A stretch of DNA of 41,818 nucleotides from Bacteroidota bacterium (GTDB taxonomy: Bacteria; Bacteroidota; Bacteroidia; Bacteroidales; WCHB1-69): contig JAGVVH010000446.1 in assembly GCA_019135895.1 (NCBI GenBank), forward strand, positions 1 through 41,818, read 5' to 3'. Both the position numbers and the translations under genes were made by a program. A model generated the notes under the pieces. That model ran no database searches and was not told the DNA's origin. It saw nothing but the letters and a program-made list of their open reading frames with translations. Below are positions 27,108-35,763 of this stretch, piece after piece (the stretch's first letter is position 1; every line of letters starts with the position of its first letter).

Positions 27108-27905
27108 TTAATTAGAATTTGTTTGTGTAATTTGTAAAAATGGAGTTCTGGTTATTTTTTCGATATATCGGAGCTTCCTTTTAAATCTGTTATATTTGGC
27201 TTCGCTATTGGTCAGGATTGTTCCTAAACAATATTTGCTGATACTTTTTGCTTGGATGTGGCTCTTCACGAGAAGTTCTTTTAAATGGGACCGTGATCTG
27301 CCCTCTTGCTTAATCTCTATAATTATGAGATTTGATGCCATAGCACTTTTTCCTGTATGATGGTTCTTGAATTTTATCCCACTGTCAATAGTTATTCTTT
27401 CTGTTTTTTCAATATTAACTAATGTTATTCGTTCAAAAAAAATTTCCACCTGAGGTGATAATAAGGAAATGTTATATTTTAGGTTTTCTTTTATAAAAGA
27501 TTGAACTTTAGAGTCATCCAGGGCTGTTTCAAACATTTCTGGATGAATAGGAACTCTTAATTTATTAGTTCTACCTTTATTGTCCTTGTTCTTGATTTCA
27601 CAAAATGTTGTAAGAGTACTTCGGTAGCGACGGGTTCGGATTTTTTGACGTTCCATCTTTCTATTATGATGAACTAAATACATGTCAATGTCAGGAGTGT
27701 CGAAATAGAGTGTTTGGTAAGGTGCTGTAATTTCCCCTTTGATAGTCTGAATATAATATTGTCCTGCCAGAAATGGGGCTAATGCAATAAAAGAATTCTC
27801 ACTCATAAGATATTTCGTGTCAATACGATTCATTAACTGCACTTGCTTCATCTCTTCTAAAGAAATTGGAGATAGCTGACTTACTGAAGGGGAAATTGTT
27901 GTCAT
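27108..27905 (-). CDS. VTC-domain protein, predicted polyphosphate polymerase
   Basis: A 265-aa cytosolic protein with a VTC (CYTH-like tunnel) domain over nearly its whole length. In yeast Vtc4 this domain makes polyphosphate from ATP. The basic tunnel residues appear kept: K31 in RIDTKYLM, R90/R92/R93 in KIRTRRYRS, E103-x-K105 in FCEIKNK, K115/R117 in TNKLRVPI, E197-x-K199 in IIIEIKQEGRSRS, and K224 in KSISKYCLG. The strand LYFDTPDIDMYL is also typical. Catalysis is therefore plausible but unproven. It abuts the upstream secreted-protein gene and lies 8 bases before DUF4956. There is no ppk, ppx or CotH kinase in the window. Confidence 0.85.
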   Translation of the reverse strand: MTTISPSVSQLSPISLEEMKQVQLMNRIDTKYLMSENSFIALAPFLAGQYYIQTIKGEITAPYQTLYFDTPDIDMYLVHHNRKMERQKIRTRRYRSTLTTFCEIKNKDNKGRTNKLRVPIHPEMFETALDDSKVQSFIKENLKYNISLLSPQVEIFFERITLVNIEKTERITIDSGIKFKNHHTGKSAMASNLIIIEIKQEGRSRSHLKELLVKSHIQAKSISKYCLGTILTNSEAKYNRFKRKLRYIEKITRTPFLQITQTNSN

Positions 27906-28316
27906 CTATTTGTAGATATATTCAAAGCTTTTTGTAGACTCTAATTTTCCGTTAGGAGAATAATTATATTGTTTTTTCTTAGTTCCGTCAGAATAGTATT
28001 CATACTTCTTGATCCTGACAACTTTGTTGTGGTCGTTATATTCTACTTCGCGTGAACATTTGCCATCTGTTCCATATTCGTATGTGATTCTTGATTTCAT
28101 TCCATAAGAAGCATATTCAATCTCTTCAATTTTCTTTCCTTGAGGATTATAAGTTGTCACGTGGTCTAAAAAAGGGGTTTTACTGCCAACGTTTGTATTC
28201 CACTCTTTGATGGTGAGATTCTTCTTTTTCTCTTTGGTCGTGGTTTGTGCTTGTCCGAAAATAGTCAGCATTATGGTAATGGAAAGTAATAGTAGCCGGA
28301 AATGATTATTTTTCAT
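27906..28316 (-). CDS. Exported protein with YD/MORN-like repeats, function unknown
   Basis: About 136 aa from the ATG at 28316, which gives a clean signal peptide (MKNNHFRLLL to FGQAQ); an ATG six codons earlier (28334) overlaps the upstream gene. After the signal the protein has short beta-hairpin repeats: TYNPQGKKIEEIEYA, TYEYGTDGKCSREVEYN, YEYYSDGTKKKQYNY and SPNGKLESTKSFEY. These resemble antitoxin/YD-type or MORN-like surface repeats found in secreted Bacteroidota proteins. It is the second gene of the VTC operon; role unknown. Confidence 0.7.
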   Translation of the reverse strand: MKNNHFRLLLLSITIMLTIFGQAQTTTKEKKKNLTIKEWNTNVGSKTPFLDHVTTYNPQGKKIEEIEYASYGMKSRITYEYGTDGKCSREVEYNDHNKVVRIKKYEYYSDGTKKKQYNYSPNGKLESTKSFEYIYK

Positions 28317-28326
28317 TTTATTTATA

Positions 28327-29043
28327 TTAAACATTGATAGTTACGTTAAAAATTGTTGGAAGTTCTACAATGATACCCGCTTCGCTAACCGTTACCGTTT
28401 GTGATATTACAGAAGGAATTTCATCTTCATCCTCTGTTATGGTAAATATTTCATAAGTGCCGGGTAATATTTTCTGAAACATAAAAATTCCGTCTTGACC
28501 AACTCTTACATCGTTAAAAGGATAAGGATCACCAATGTTTCTGATATATACTCGGTGTTCAAATGCCCATCCTTGGCCTACAATATCTCCGTTGTGAATA
28601 TAGGTCGCATAAACGGACCCCTTTATTATTGATGTACCGTATGCCTTGCCTTCATGAATATATAGGTCTGAGACAACTCCGCTTTCGCCTCTTTTTATTT
28701 CTATAGTCTGAGATACAGCAACCCTTTCTCCGGTTGCCAAGGTAGAATAGGCATAGACGGTGTATTTGCCCGATGTAAGGTATTTAAATTGATAAAAACC
28801 TTCGGCATCAGTTTCCGTATCATCACCAAAATAATCATCGTTGCCATAAACAATAAAAACATCTGTCTTTGAGGCAGTAATGGTATCAGTTTCAAGATTA
28901 TAATTGTCGTCGGGATGCTGAATCAAATATACTTTACCTTCAATTGACCCCGATCCTCCTTCCCCTTCGTCTGAATTACACGAAGTGAAAGAAATCATTG
29001 TAATTAAACTTGTTACAATGAATAATGTTTTTTTTGCACTCAT
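28327..29043 (-). CDS. Surface lipoprotein with two carboxypeptidase-regulatory-like domains
   Basis: A 238-aa lipoprotein. The signal ends in the lipobox FTSC with C22. It is followed by SDEGEGGSG, an acidic stretch like the lipoprotein export signals that send Bacteroidota lipoproteins to the cell surface. Two Ig-like prealbumin folds follow: one at about 33-115 (EGFYQFKYLTSGKYTVYAYS) and one at about 140-235 (DGIFMFQKILPGTYEIFTIT). Such domains often bind or scaffold rather than catalyse. It is the first gene of the five-gene operon containing the VTC protein; no TAnnTTTG box was found in the bases just upstream. Confidence 0.8.
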   Translation of the reverse strand: MSAKKTLFIVTSLITMISFTSCNSDEGEGGSGSIEGKVYLIQHPDDNYNLETDTITASKTDVFIVYGNDDYFGDDTETDAEGFYQFKYLTSGKYTVYAYSTLATGERVAVSQTIEIKRGESGVVSDLYIHEGKAYGTSIIKGSVYATYIHNGDIVGQGWAFEHRVYIRNIGDPYPFNDVRVGQDGIFMFQKILPGTYEIFTITEDEDEIPSVISQTVTVSEAGIIVELPTIFNVTINV

Positions 29044-29287
29044 TTTATGTGTGATTAATATAAATTAGTTTAAAAAATGTTTTTTTTTAACATAATTGAA
29101 AATGGGAAATTAAATAAAGAACCTAATTAAATAATGCAATTTAGTGAAGTGATTTCAATCAAATTCAAATTATCATGGAGCTATATAATAGGCAATTTAG
29201 AAAATTCATTTTGGGCTATTGTTTTGTGAATTAATTAAAAAAAATGATCCATTTAATGATTGTTTAATAACAAAAGAAATGATTTTA

Positions 29288-29295
29288 TATTTTTG
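29288..29295 (+). promoter_or_regulatory. -7 promoter box that sets the YfhO-like start
   Basis: TATTTTTG matches TAnnTTTG and lies inside a longer open frame that begins at 29219. Transcription would start about seven bases further on, so translation must begin at the ATG at 29312, with a leader of only about 10 bases. Confidence 0.6.
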
Positions 29296-29311
29296 CGATA
29301 TAAATTTTATT

Positions 29312-31447
29312 ATGAAAAAAGTTAAGTCAGACTATCCTTATTATCTTTTTATTTTATGTATAAGCATAGCTGCCTATTTTTGGATGTTCCTATATGCTCC
29401 GATTTATGATTTTGCAGATGAGTTTTTTCCGGGCAGATACTTTATGTTTGAAGCTATTCATCATAATATTTTTCCAATATGGTTGCCTTATCAGTCAATG
29501 GGGTTGCCGGTTCATGCGGATCCTCAGTCGGGAACCTTTTATCTCCCTTTATGGATACTATTGATTTTCGGCGGCTATTCTCCTGTAACCTGGGGTATTG
29601 AATTTGTCTTGCATGTTTTTCTTGCCGGAAGCGGATTCTTTCTTTTGACACGGCGGTTTGTGGATAATAAAAGTGCTGCTCTGGTGGTTGCTTGTTGCTA
29701 TATCTTGTCGGGCTTTTTTGTGGGTAATGCTCAACATATTTCCTGGATTATTGCCGCAACTTGGGTGCCTTGGGTGCTTTATTTTTTGCTTGCCTTTTTT
29801 GAGAATCCCCTTGCCAAAAATGCGGTTGGGATTGCAGTTTTTGCATCCCTTTTATTTACCGGTGGCTATCCTGGCTTTAGTTTTATTATTTTCTACCTTT
29901 TTGTTGCTCTATTTATCTATTATATTATTGTAAATATTAAAAATAAAAGCTATTTCAAAAAATTAATTCCATTTCTCATTTTAGCCGGAGTTCTCTGCAT
30001 TCTTTTGATACTTCCTTCATTAATTTCATTAGTTGAAATAAAGAGTTTTATTACCCGAGGGGATACTCTTTCCTATTCCAGAGCTTCTGAGATTGCTTTT
30101 ACTCCCCAAAGTTTTATTTCTCTGCTTTTCCCTTGGGTTGCTTGTAGTGAAGGAACATTCATCAGGACGGATATCTCAATGGGAACCATCTATGTTGGGG
30201 TGCTGACCATTTCCTTTTTCTTATTGGGTTTGTTTCAAAAAAAGAGTTCTTCCCTGAAAATTATCGGCTATTGGGGACTGTTCTGTCTGTTGCTTTCATT
30301 GGGAAGTTTTTTACCGGTTCACAAATGGGCTTTTTTTGCTTTACCTTTGTTCAATTTAATACGAATACCTGCCATTTTTAGGCTATTCGTCATTATTGCG
30401 ATCCTGTTGGTTGCTGCTAAAGGTTTTGATGTTTTTATTTCTAATTTCTCTCATTACAAAAAACGATTCCTTATTTTTTGTATCACCTTGTTGACTTGTT
30501 TTTTGCTATTTTCTATAGTGTTGATGCTTGAGGACAAAACAATTTTTCAGGATTTTATCTCTTTTAATTTTTCTGCAATCAATAACAGTTCCCTTAATCA
30601 TAAGTTTTTCTATGAGTCTCTGATGCAAATTTTGTTTCTTACAGTTGTCTTGATATCAATTTTTGCCGATATTAAACATCTTGTAAAAATTGTGATGTTT
30701 GTATTAATTGCAGACTTGGTTTTAAATGGGTGGATTTGTACTCAGCGTACCGGTTTTATGAATAATTATACGAATAAGCAATTTGCCGAGATGTTGTCAT
30801 CAAAACCCGCGGGATATCCCATTCCCCGTGAAGTCACTTCCAGTGAAAACCTCTATTCTGTTGAGGAATTTGGGCCTTTTTGGAGAAATTTAGGAATATT
30901 TGCGAAAAAAATTGAATGGGACAGCTATATAGGAGTGGTACTCAAAAAGCATGAAGAGATGCTGACTCCCTACTTCGAAAGCGGGAAGCGCCTCTCATTA
31001 TCCGAGGTGGCATTCTTTCCTGATGAAATTATCTATTCTGAAAAGCCTCTTCTTTTAAGTACGGATAGTGCATACACCGATAACAGGCAATTTGCGAAAT
31101 CATATTCGAGCAGCAATTTGTCAAACGTGACTATTGTCAGGTTTAATCCCGGAGATATTTTACTTGCTGCCAATACGGAAATTGAACGTCCAGTGGTGCT
31201 TTGTCAGAATTATTACCCGGGATGGATTGCGACGACTGAAAAGGGTGAATCGCTGAAAATCGAAATTCTTGATAATTCCCTGATGTCGGTGAATGTTCCG
31301 AAAGGTTCTCATCAAATTGAATTTACCTACAGACGTTTAGATATTATATATGGTTTTATGGCAGAATTGATTACGTGGATAGGTTGTAGTATCTTTATTC
31401 TGATTGAACTGTTCAGAAAAAAGAAATTGAAAAATATAACCCAATAG
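29312..31447 (+). CDS. YfhO-family polytopic membrane protein
   Basis: About 711 aa. The frame stays open to 29219, but a promoter box at 29288-29295 and the typical start MKKVKSDYPYYLFILCISIA favour the ATG at 29312. It has about 12 hydrophobic segments over residues 8-500 and an extracytoplasmic C-terminal domain, with one last membrane segment near the end. The N-terminal loop APIYDFADEFFPGRYFMFEA and GLPVHADPQSGTFYLPLWIL resemble YfhO-like GT-C glycosyltransferases, which use a lipid-linked sugar donor; the acidic residues of the first loop would be catalytic. YfhO works with lipoteichoic-acid glycosylation in Firmicutes; the substrate here is unknown. Confidence 0.78.
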   Translation: MKKVKSDYPYYLFILCISIAAYFWMFLYAPIYDFADEFFPGRYFMFEAIHHNIFPIWLPYQSMGLPVHADPQSGTFYLPLWILLIFGGYSPVTWGIEFVLHVFLAGSGFFLLTRRFVDNKSAALVVACCYILSGFFVGNAQHISWIIAATWVPWVLYFLLAFFENPLAKNAVGIAVFASLLFTGGYPGFSFIIFYLFVALFIYYIIVNIKNKSYFKKLIPFLILAGVLCILLILPSLISLVEIKSFITRGDTLSYSRASEIAFTPQSFISLLFPWVACSEGTFIRTDISMGTIYVGVLTISFFLLGLFQKKSSSLKIIGYWGLFCLLLSLGSFLPVHKWAFFALPLFNLIRIPAIFRLFVIIAILLVAAKGFDVFISNFSHYKKRFLIFCITLLTCFLLFSIVLMLEDKTIFQDFISFNFSAINNSSLNHKFFYESLMQILFLTVVLISIFADIKHLVKIVMFVLIADLVLNGWICTQRTGFMNNYTNKQFAEMLSSKPAGYPIPREVTSSENLYSVEEFGPFWRNLGIFAKKIEWDSYIGVVLKKHEEMLTPYFESGKRLSLSEVAFFPDEIIYSEKPLLLSTDSAYTDNRQFAKSYSSSNLSNVTIVRFNPGDILLAANTEIERPVVLCQNYYPGWIATTEKGESLKIEILDNSLMSVNVPKGSHQIEFTYRRLDIIYGFMAELITWIGCSIFILIELFRKKKLKNITQ

Positions 31448-31477
31448 CGAAAAGAATTGAAAAAAACGGAAGTTGCT

Positions 31478-32167
31478 TTACATGACAAGTTTAAAGCCGA
31501 TTCCGTGAACATTAATAATTTGAACAGATGGGTCGTCTTTAAAGAACTTTCTCAGTTTGGTGATATAGACATCCATGCTTCTTGCGTTGTAATAGCTGTC
31601 ATCTCCCCATATTTTTTTAAGGGCAAATTCTCTCTCAAGCACTTCGTTTTTTTTGTGAATTAACATAGTAAGAAGTTCAGATTCACGGGTGGTCAGGCGG
31701 GTCTCTTTTCCATTGCTGGTAAGTGTTTGGTGATTTACATCAAAACTAATTGTTCCAAGCTGAAAAACGGACTGTTCCACCTTATCGCTTTCCTGGATAG
31801 TCCGTCTCAATAATGCTTGTAGTCTGGCCAAAAGGACCTCCATTGAAAATGGCTTTGTGATATAGTCGTCACCACCAATTGAAAGACCTTCTATCATATC
31901 TTCCTGGAAATTTTTAGCAGTTAAGAAGATGATAGGGATTTTTTTGTCCATTTTTCTGATTTCTTTTGCCAGTGTAAAGCCATCTTTAAGAGGCATCATA
32001 ACATCAACCAGACAGATGTCAAAATTGTTGGTGCAAAAAAAATCAAAAGCCATTTCACCGTTATTGGCATGTTTAACTGTATAACCTTTAGCTTCGAGGT
32101 AGGTGGTCAAAACTTTACCAAGGTTAACATCATCTTCAGCTAACAAAATTTTAATTGGTGTTTCCAT
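31478..32167 (-). CDS. OmpR-family response regulator (RprY-like)
   Basis: A 229-aa regulator. Receiver domain 1-125: acidic pocket E11-D12-D13, phospho-acceptor D55 in ICLVDVMMPLKDG, Thr/Lys in FLTAKNF and DDYITKPFS. The C-terminal winged helix (about 135-229) includes RLTTRESELLTMLIHKKNEV and ARSMDVYITKLRKFF. It overlaps the kinase gene by 17 bases, so it is produced together with it. The pair resembles RprX/RprY of Bacteroides. Targets are unknown. Confidence 0.92.
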   Translation of the reverse strand: METPIKILLAEDDVNLGKVLTTYLEAKGYTVKHANNGEMAFDFFCTNNFDICLVDVMMPLKDGFTLAKEIRKMDKKIPIIFLTAKNFQEDMIEGLSIGGDDYITKPFSMEVLLARLQALLRRTIQESDKVEQSVFQLGTISFDVNHQTLTSNGKETRLTTRESELLTMLIHKKNEVLEREFALKKIWGDDSYYNARSMDVYITKLRKFFKDDPSVQIINVHGIGFKLVM

Positions 32168-33725
32168 ATTCTATTTTTTTAATTGGCAAATATAAAGTAA
32201 ATATGCTTCCTTTGTTAATTTCGCTTTGAACAGTAATTGTACCGTCGTGTAAAGATACAATCTTTTTAACATAATCAAGCCCCATTCCATAGCCGTTAGT
32301 GTCATGAACATTCCCTTTGGAAACTCTGTAAAATTCATGAAAAATTCTCTTCTGGTTCTTTTTAGAAATCCCGATTCCATTATCTTTGACCGAAATAATT
32401 AGATTTTTCTTGTCACTTTCAGTTTTAATTTCTATTTCGGAATTGTTTTTTGAATATTTGATGGCATTTTCTACCAGATTGATAATGCAGTTTTCAATAT
32501 GAGTCTTGTCGGCAAAAATGAAATTTTGAGTAGCATTTAGATTCAAAGCAAGATGCCCGTTATTTGAAGTGATTTGTAAAGAGACACTTTCCGCAATGTT
32601 TTTGATTAATTCATGAATATCGAAACGCTCAATATCCATCTTGAGTTGTCCTTTCTTGAGTTGGGCTATTTGTAAGATGTTATTAACCATGTTCTTAAGA
32701 CGATTGTTTTCGTCTCTGATAATAGAAATATAGGCAACTTTGGTCTCTGTATCTTCCAGAACACTCTCATCTGAAATTGCTTCACAAGCCAGTGAAATGG
32801 TCGCAATCGGAGTTTTAAATTCATGAGTCATGTTGTTTATAAAGTCGTTGCGGACATCTGCAATCTTTTTTTGTCTGTAAAGGTAGTATAATGTTAATCC
32901 TGATATTATAAGAATTATGGTTAAAAGGCTGATAATCAAAACTGCAATAGTGCCCATACGTTGAAAATAGATTCCTCTTTCAGCCGGAAAGTAGAGAATT
33001 AAATAATGAGGTGAAATGAATTTGTCATTTTTCTTGAGGGCAAAAACATATTCGCTTTGGAGAATGTTTTCAGGAGTTGTAATGGATGGAGGAACAACGA
33101 AATTGGTGGTAAAAGCATTGTAAAGGGCAAAATCAAAATCGGCTTCAATAGTGGCAACACCCAAAGATTCTTTGATAATTCTGTTCAAAAATTCTTTATT
33201 CAGCAAATTAATAGTGTTGCTGTCCATTTCTATCAGATTGATATCCAATTTGTTTTTACTTTTTCTTGCTCTTTCATTTTTATCTTCAAATTTTAAATAA
33301 TCCATCTCCTCATCCCAAACAGGAGGAATAAATTTGAAGTTTTTCCTATAGTTTGTGTCAAAAAAGGTAGTATCATATTCTGTAATAAAAATGGTTTTGG
33401 CAGTATAAGAAATAGTGCTTTTGACAATCCCGATTGGTTTGGATGAGGTTGAATCGAGCAGGAATTTTTTGGAATATTTATGATAAACGGCAGGGGTAGA
33501 GTCATTTTTATTTTCCTGTAGTTCAATAGTTAAGGGAAGAGTATCTCCTTTTAAAACGGCATCTATCTTGCCGACAATTTCCTCACCTGCAGCTAGAACT
33601 TCACTGGCGAAGATGCTTCTTTGCACTTTTTCAGCTTCGGTATATAACTTAAAGATAGTCACTACGAGCATAAATGCAGTGATAGTCAAAAGAATTGAAA
33701 TGGGAATAATCAGTTTTCTTTTCAT
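32151..33725 (-). CDS. Membrane sensor histidine kinase (RprX-like)
   Basis: A 524-aa sensor kinase. TM1 is about 5-27 and TM2 about 258-281, enclosing a periplasmic domain of about 230 residues with no recognised fold. The phospho-accepting His is H301 in FINNMTHEFKTPIATIS. The ATPase domain has the N box (INLVENAIKYS), G1 (DNGIGI) and G2 (NGYGMGLDYVK). It phosphorylates the overlapping downstream regulator. It starts 27 bases after the acyl-CoA reductase stop and may be read through from that promoter (34840-34847). The signal is unknown. Confidence 0.93.
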   Translation of the reverse strand: MKRKLIIPISILLTITAFMLVVTIFKLYTEAEKVQRSIFASEVLAAGEEIVGKIDAVLKGDTLPLTIELQENKNDSTPAVYHKYSKKFLLDSTSSKPIGIVKSTISYTAKTIFITEYDTTFFDTNYRKNFKFIPPVWDEEMDYLKFEDKNERARKSKNKLDINLIEMDSNTINLLNKEFLNRIIKESLGVATIEADFDFALYNAFTTNFVVPPSITTPENILQSEYVFALKKNDKFISPHYLILYFPAERGIYFQRMGTIAVLIISLLTIILIISGLTLYYLYRQKKIADVRNDFINNMTHEFKTPIATISLACEAISDESVLEDTETKVAYISIIRDENNRLKNMVNNILQIAQLKKGQLKMDIERFDIHELIKNIAESVSLQITSNNGHLALNLNATQNFIFADKTHIENCIINLVENAIKYSKNNSEIEIKTESDKKNLIISVKDNGIGISKKNQKRIFHEFYRVSKGNVHDTNGYGMGLDYVKKIVSLHDGTITVQSEINKGSIFTLYLPIKKIEYGNTN

Positions 33726-33752
33726 AAGTTATATTGCAGGGTTAACAAAATT

Positions 33753-34823
33753 TTATTGCTGATTTATCGCGTTAAGTGTATCAGGGGTAGCACACCAGCG
33801 TATGGTATCAATCCCATCGGCAAATTCCATTATCTGGGGATTTTGAGCTTTGCCAAACGGAACTGCATCCGGAAAATCTATCGATCCGGAAACAGTACAT
33901 TGAATTTTATCTTTATTTTGATTTAAATAAAGAACAACATTATCTAAAGAATTGTAATATTGGAAATTAAGGATCCCGATAGGGGAGGCCACCTCCTCTT
34001 TTTCTTCCAGTAATACAATGCCCAAGTCTAAAAAGGAATAGCCATTAATCAGATGGATAGCTCTTTGATATTCCAGGTTGTTCAGATAATGATTGTGTGT
34101 TGAAATCTCACCACTATTTTCTGTAAATATTCGCAACAGGTTGCTGAAATCATAATTCTGAGGGACAAACAACTTGGAGACCGAACGACACCCTAAACCG
34201 AAATAGAGAAAGATATCCTTAAATAAACCGACAAGTTCTTCATCGGTTTCATTTCCCGATAAAATTGCCAGGCTGTTTTTATGTTTACGCAGAATGTTTG
34301 GCTGTTTTTTAAAATAATACTCAAAATATCGGTTGCTGTTATTGCTTCCATTGGCAATCACTTTGTCAAAAGAGGCAATTTTATCAACAAAACAAAAGCT
34401 GTCTTTAAATGCAGGTTCAATATCGGTCAAGATTTTGGCAATAAGAGGTAGCAAAATAGGGTCATGAGAAGAGAGTTTTCCCATAAAGCGGTTTCCGCTC
34501 ACTAATACTGAGAAAAAGTCATGAAAAGCCGCAACAGGAATATTCCCTGCAGCAATGACGGCAATCATTTTATTCTGGTTCAGCTCAATATCCGGAATAG
34601 CGCTGTAATAACTTTCAAGTTCCCGAAGTTTGTCACCCTCCAGCATTGTGGCAATTGCATCCAAAGAATAATTGATAAAAGAGGGAGTAAACCAATGATT
34701 TTCAATGGATTGTTTTTCAATAGCGTCGCTGATTTCCATAGAGAAAGGACATTGAGTTCTATTTCTGATCATATTTCCCAATTCTGTGAAAGCAGCAATT
34801 CTACTAGAAAAATCCAGATTCAT
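33753..34823 (-). CDS. LuxC-type acyl-CoA reductase
   Basis: A 356-aa member of the LuxC acyl-CoA reductase family (aldehyde-dehydrogenase superfamily), which reduces acyl-CoA or acyl-thioester to aldehyde with NADPH. The probable catalytic cysteine is C212 in YFGLGCRSVSKLFVP. Other family marks are VIAAGNIPVAAFHDFFSVL (about 89-107), GKLSSHDPILLP, VIANGSNNSNRYFEYYF and LAILSGNETDEEL. In many Bacteroidota it is encoded beside a 4Fe-4S ferredoxin; here an HdrC-like iron-sulfur gene lies beyond two tRNA genes. No LuxD/E partner is present, so the substrate is unknown. Confidence 0.88.
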   Translation of the reverse strand: MNLDFSSRIAAFTELGNMIRNRTQCPFSMEISDAIEKQSIENHWFTPSFINYSLDAIATMLEGDKLRELESYYSAIPDIELNQNKMIAVIAAGNIPVAAFHDFFSVLVSGNRFMGKLSSHDPILLPLIAKILTDIEPAFKDSFCFVDKIASFDKVIANGSNNSNRYFEYYFKKQPNILRKHKNSLAILSGNETDEELVGLFKDIFLYFGLGCRSVSKLFVPQNYDFSNLLRIFTENSGEISTHNHYLNNLEYQRAIHLINGYSFLDLGIVLLEEKEEVASPIGILNFQYYNSLDNVVLYLNQNKDKIQCTVSGSIDFPDAVPFGKAQNPQIMEFADGIDTIRWCATPDTLNAINQQ

Positions 34824-34839
34824 TTGTGATTATTTGATG

Positions 34840-34847
34840 CAAAGGTA
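34840..34847 (-). promoter_or_regulatory. -7 promoter box for the acyl-CoA reductase gene
   Basis: TACCTTTG on the minus strand matches TAnnTTTG. It lies 17 bases before the start codon, giving a leader of about 10 bases. It is back to back with the tRNA promoter at 34896-34903. Confidence 0.55.
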
Positions 34848-34895
34848 CAAAAAATCTTTTTTTCTTTTTTTATAATGCAGAATAAAAAAAAAGTG

Positions 34896-34903
34896 TATTT
34901 TTG
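34896..34903 (+). promoter_or_regulatory. -7 promoter box for the tRNA-Pro/tRNA-Arg pair
   Basis: TATTTTTG followed by CACCC matches TAnnTTTG and lies 13 bases before the first tRNA. A T-rich stretch precedes it. Confidence 0.65.
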
Positions 34904-34915
34904 CACCCTCAAAAT

Positions 34916-34990
34916 CGGGATATAGCGTAGTCCGGTTATCGCGCCTGCTTTGGGAGCAGGAGGTCGCAAGTTCGAATCTTGCTATCCCGA
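34916..34990 (+). tRNA. tRNA-Pro (anticodon TGG)
   Basis: A 75-base cloverleaf. The acceptor stem CGGGATA pairs with TATCCCG (discriminator A34990). The anticodon stem is CCTGC/GCAGG with loop TTTGGGA, and the anticodon TGG is at 34951-34953. The T arm has GTTCGAATC. CCA is not encoded. The C1-G72 pair and the UGG anticodon agree with proline identity. Confidence 0.95.
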
Positions 34991-34998
34991 CCGAACGA

Positions 34999-35071
34999 GG
35001 CTCCGTAGCTCAATGGATAGAGCAATTGCCTTCTAAGCAATAGGCTGTTGGTTCGATCCCAACCGGAGTCA
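34999..35071 (+). tRNA. tRNA-Arg (anticodon TCT)
   Basis: A 73-base cloverleaf, 8 bases after tRNA-Pro. The acceptor stem GGCTCCG pairs with CGGAGTC (one G-T pair), discriminator A35071. The D arm is GCTCAATGGATAGAGC. The anticodon stem ATTGC/GCAAT has loop CTTCTAA, anticodon TCT at 35032-35034. The T arm has GGTTCGATCC. CCA is not encoded. It reads AGA/AGG codons. Confidence 0.95.
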
Positions 35072-35084
35072 CTTTTAAAAAGAT

Positions 35085-35120
35085 AATAACCTTCAATCAA
35101 TTTGAAGGTTATTTTTTTTT
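35085..35120 (+). terminator. Rho-independent terminator after the tRNA pair
   Basis: A 12-bp stem (AATAACCTTCAA at 35085-35096 with TTGAAGGTTATT at 35102-35113) has a five-base loop and a T-run to 35120. It lies 13 bases past tRNA-Arg and also faces the end of the HdrC-like gene on the other strand, so it may serve both directions. Confidence 0.92.
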
Positions 35121-35144
35121 ATATTGATTAAAGTAAAATGGAGT

Positions 35145-35759
35145 TTATTTTTTTCTTTTGCGAAGAATTTTATTCTGGAGTTGACGTCCGCCGGTTGCTT
35201 CAAATATTTTGCGGATCTCATCAAGGTTCTCCTGTCGTATTTTACGGAGGGCTCCCGGTCCGTCCCCATTGTAATTCGCGCCCAGTTTAGGGGCAATATC
35301 TTCAATGTGCTCCCGATACCATTTCCAGACCGGACCTTGTTCAGGATGAGATTCGGGGTCAACTCTGTCAGGATGCACACAATAGCCAATCTCCAAGATG
35401 TTTTTTCCAATACTGTTTACCAGTTCTGCTTGTTGCCTGCCCATTACACTGTCGTTGTTATAGCCCAGCTCCTGGGAATATTTTCTCAACACATTTATCA
35501 AGACCCCGGGGGCATTGTTTCTGGGACAGCGCGTTTTGCACGACATACACTGTCCGCAATACCAGATGGTTTCTGAACGGAGTAAATTTTCAATTTCAGC
35601 TTCATCTTTTCTTTGCACAATATCGCAAATTTTTCGGGGATCATAGTCGAAGAATTCTGCTGCAGGACATATTGCAGTACATATCCCACAATTCATACAA
35701 GCTTTTAGCGATTCTTCAAATCGATCATCCTGCATCAATAAATTATATAGATTTCCCAT
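35145..35759 (-). CDS. HdrC-like dicluster 4Fe-4S protein
   Basis: A 204-aa iron-sulfur protein resembling heterodisulfide reductase subunit C. Two 4Fe-4S motifs are complete: C21-x2-C24-x2-C27-x3-C31-P and C68-x2-C71-x2-C74-x3-C78-P. The middle part (APGVLINVLRKYSQELGYNN) and YCVHPDRVDPESHPEQGPVW also fit this family. In other organisms HdrC works with HdrB and a flavoprotein HdrA in electron transfer; neither is here. It lies 4 bases after the VOC gene, so the two are co-transcribed. Redox partners are unknown. Confidence 0.85.
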   Translation of the reverse strand: MGNLYNLLMQDDRFEESLKACMNCGICTAICPAAEFFDYDPRKICDIVQRKDEAEIENLLRSETIWYCGQCMSCKTRCPRNNAPGVLINVLRKYSQELGYNNDSVMGRQQAELVNSIGKNILEIGYCVHPDRVDPESHPEQGPVWKWYREHIEDIAPKLGANYNGDGPGALRKIRQENLDEIRKIFEATGGRQLQNKILRKRKK

Positions 35760-35763
35760 AAAG

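Noticed and set aside
29219..29311. Longer N-terminus of the YfhO-like protein
   Set aside because: A -7 promoter box lies at 29288-29295 inside it and the extra residues do not look like a membrane-protein start; the ATG at 29312 is better.
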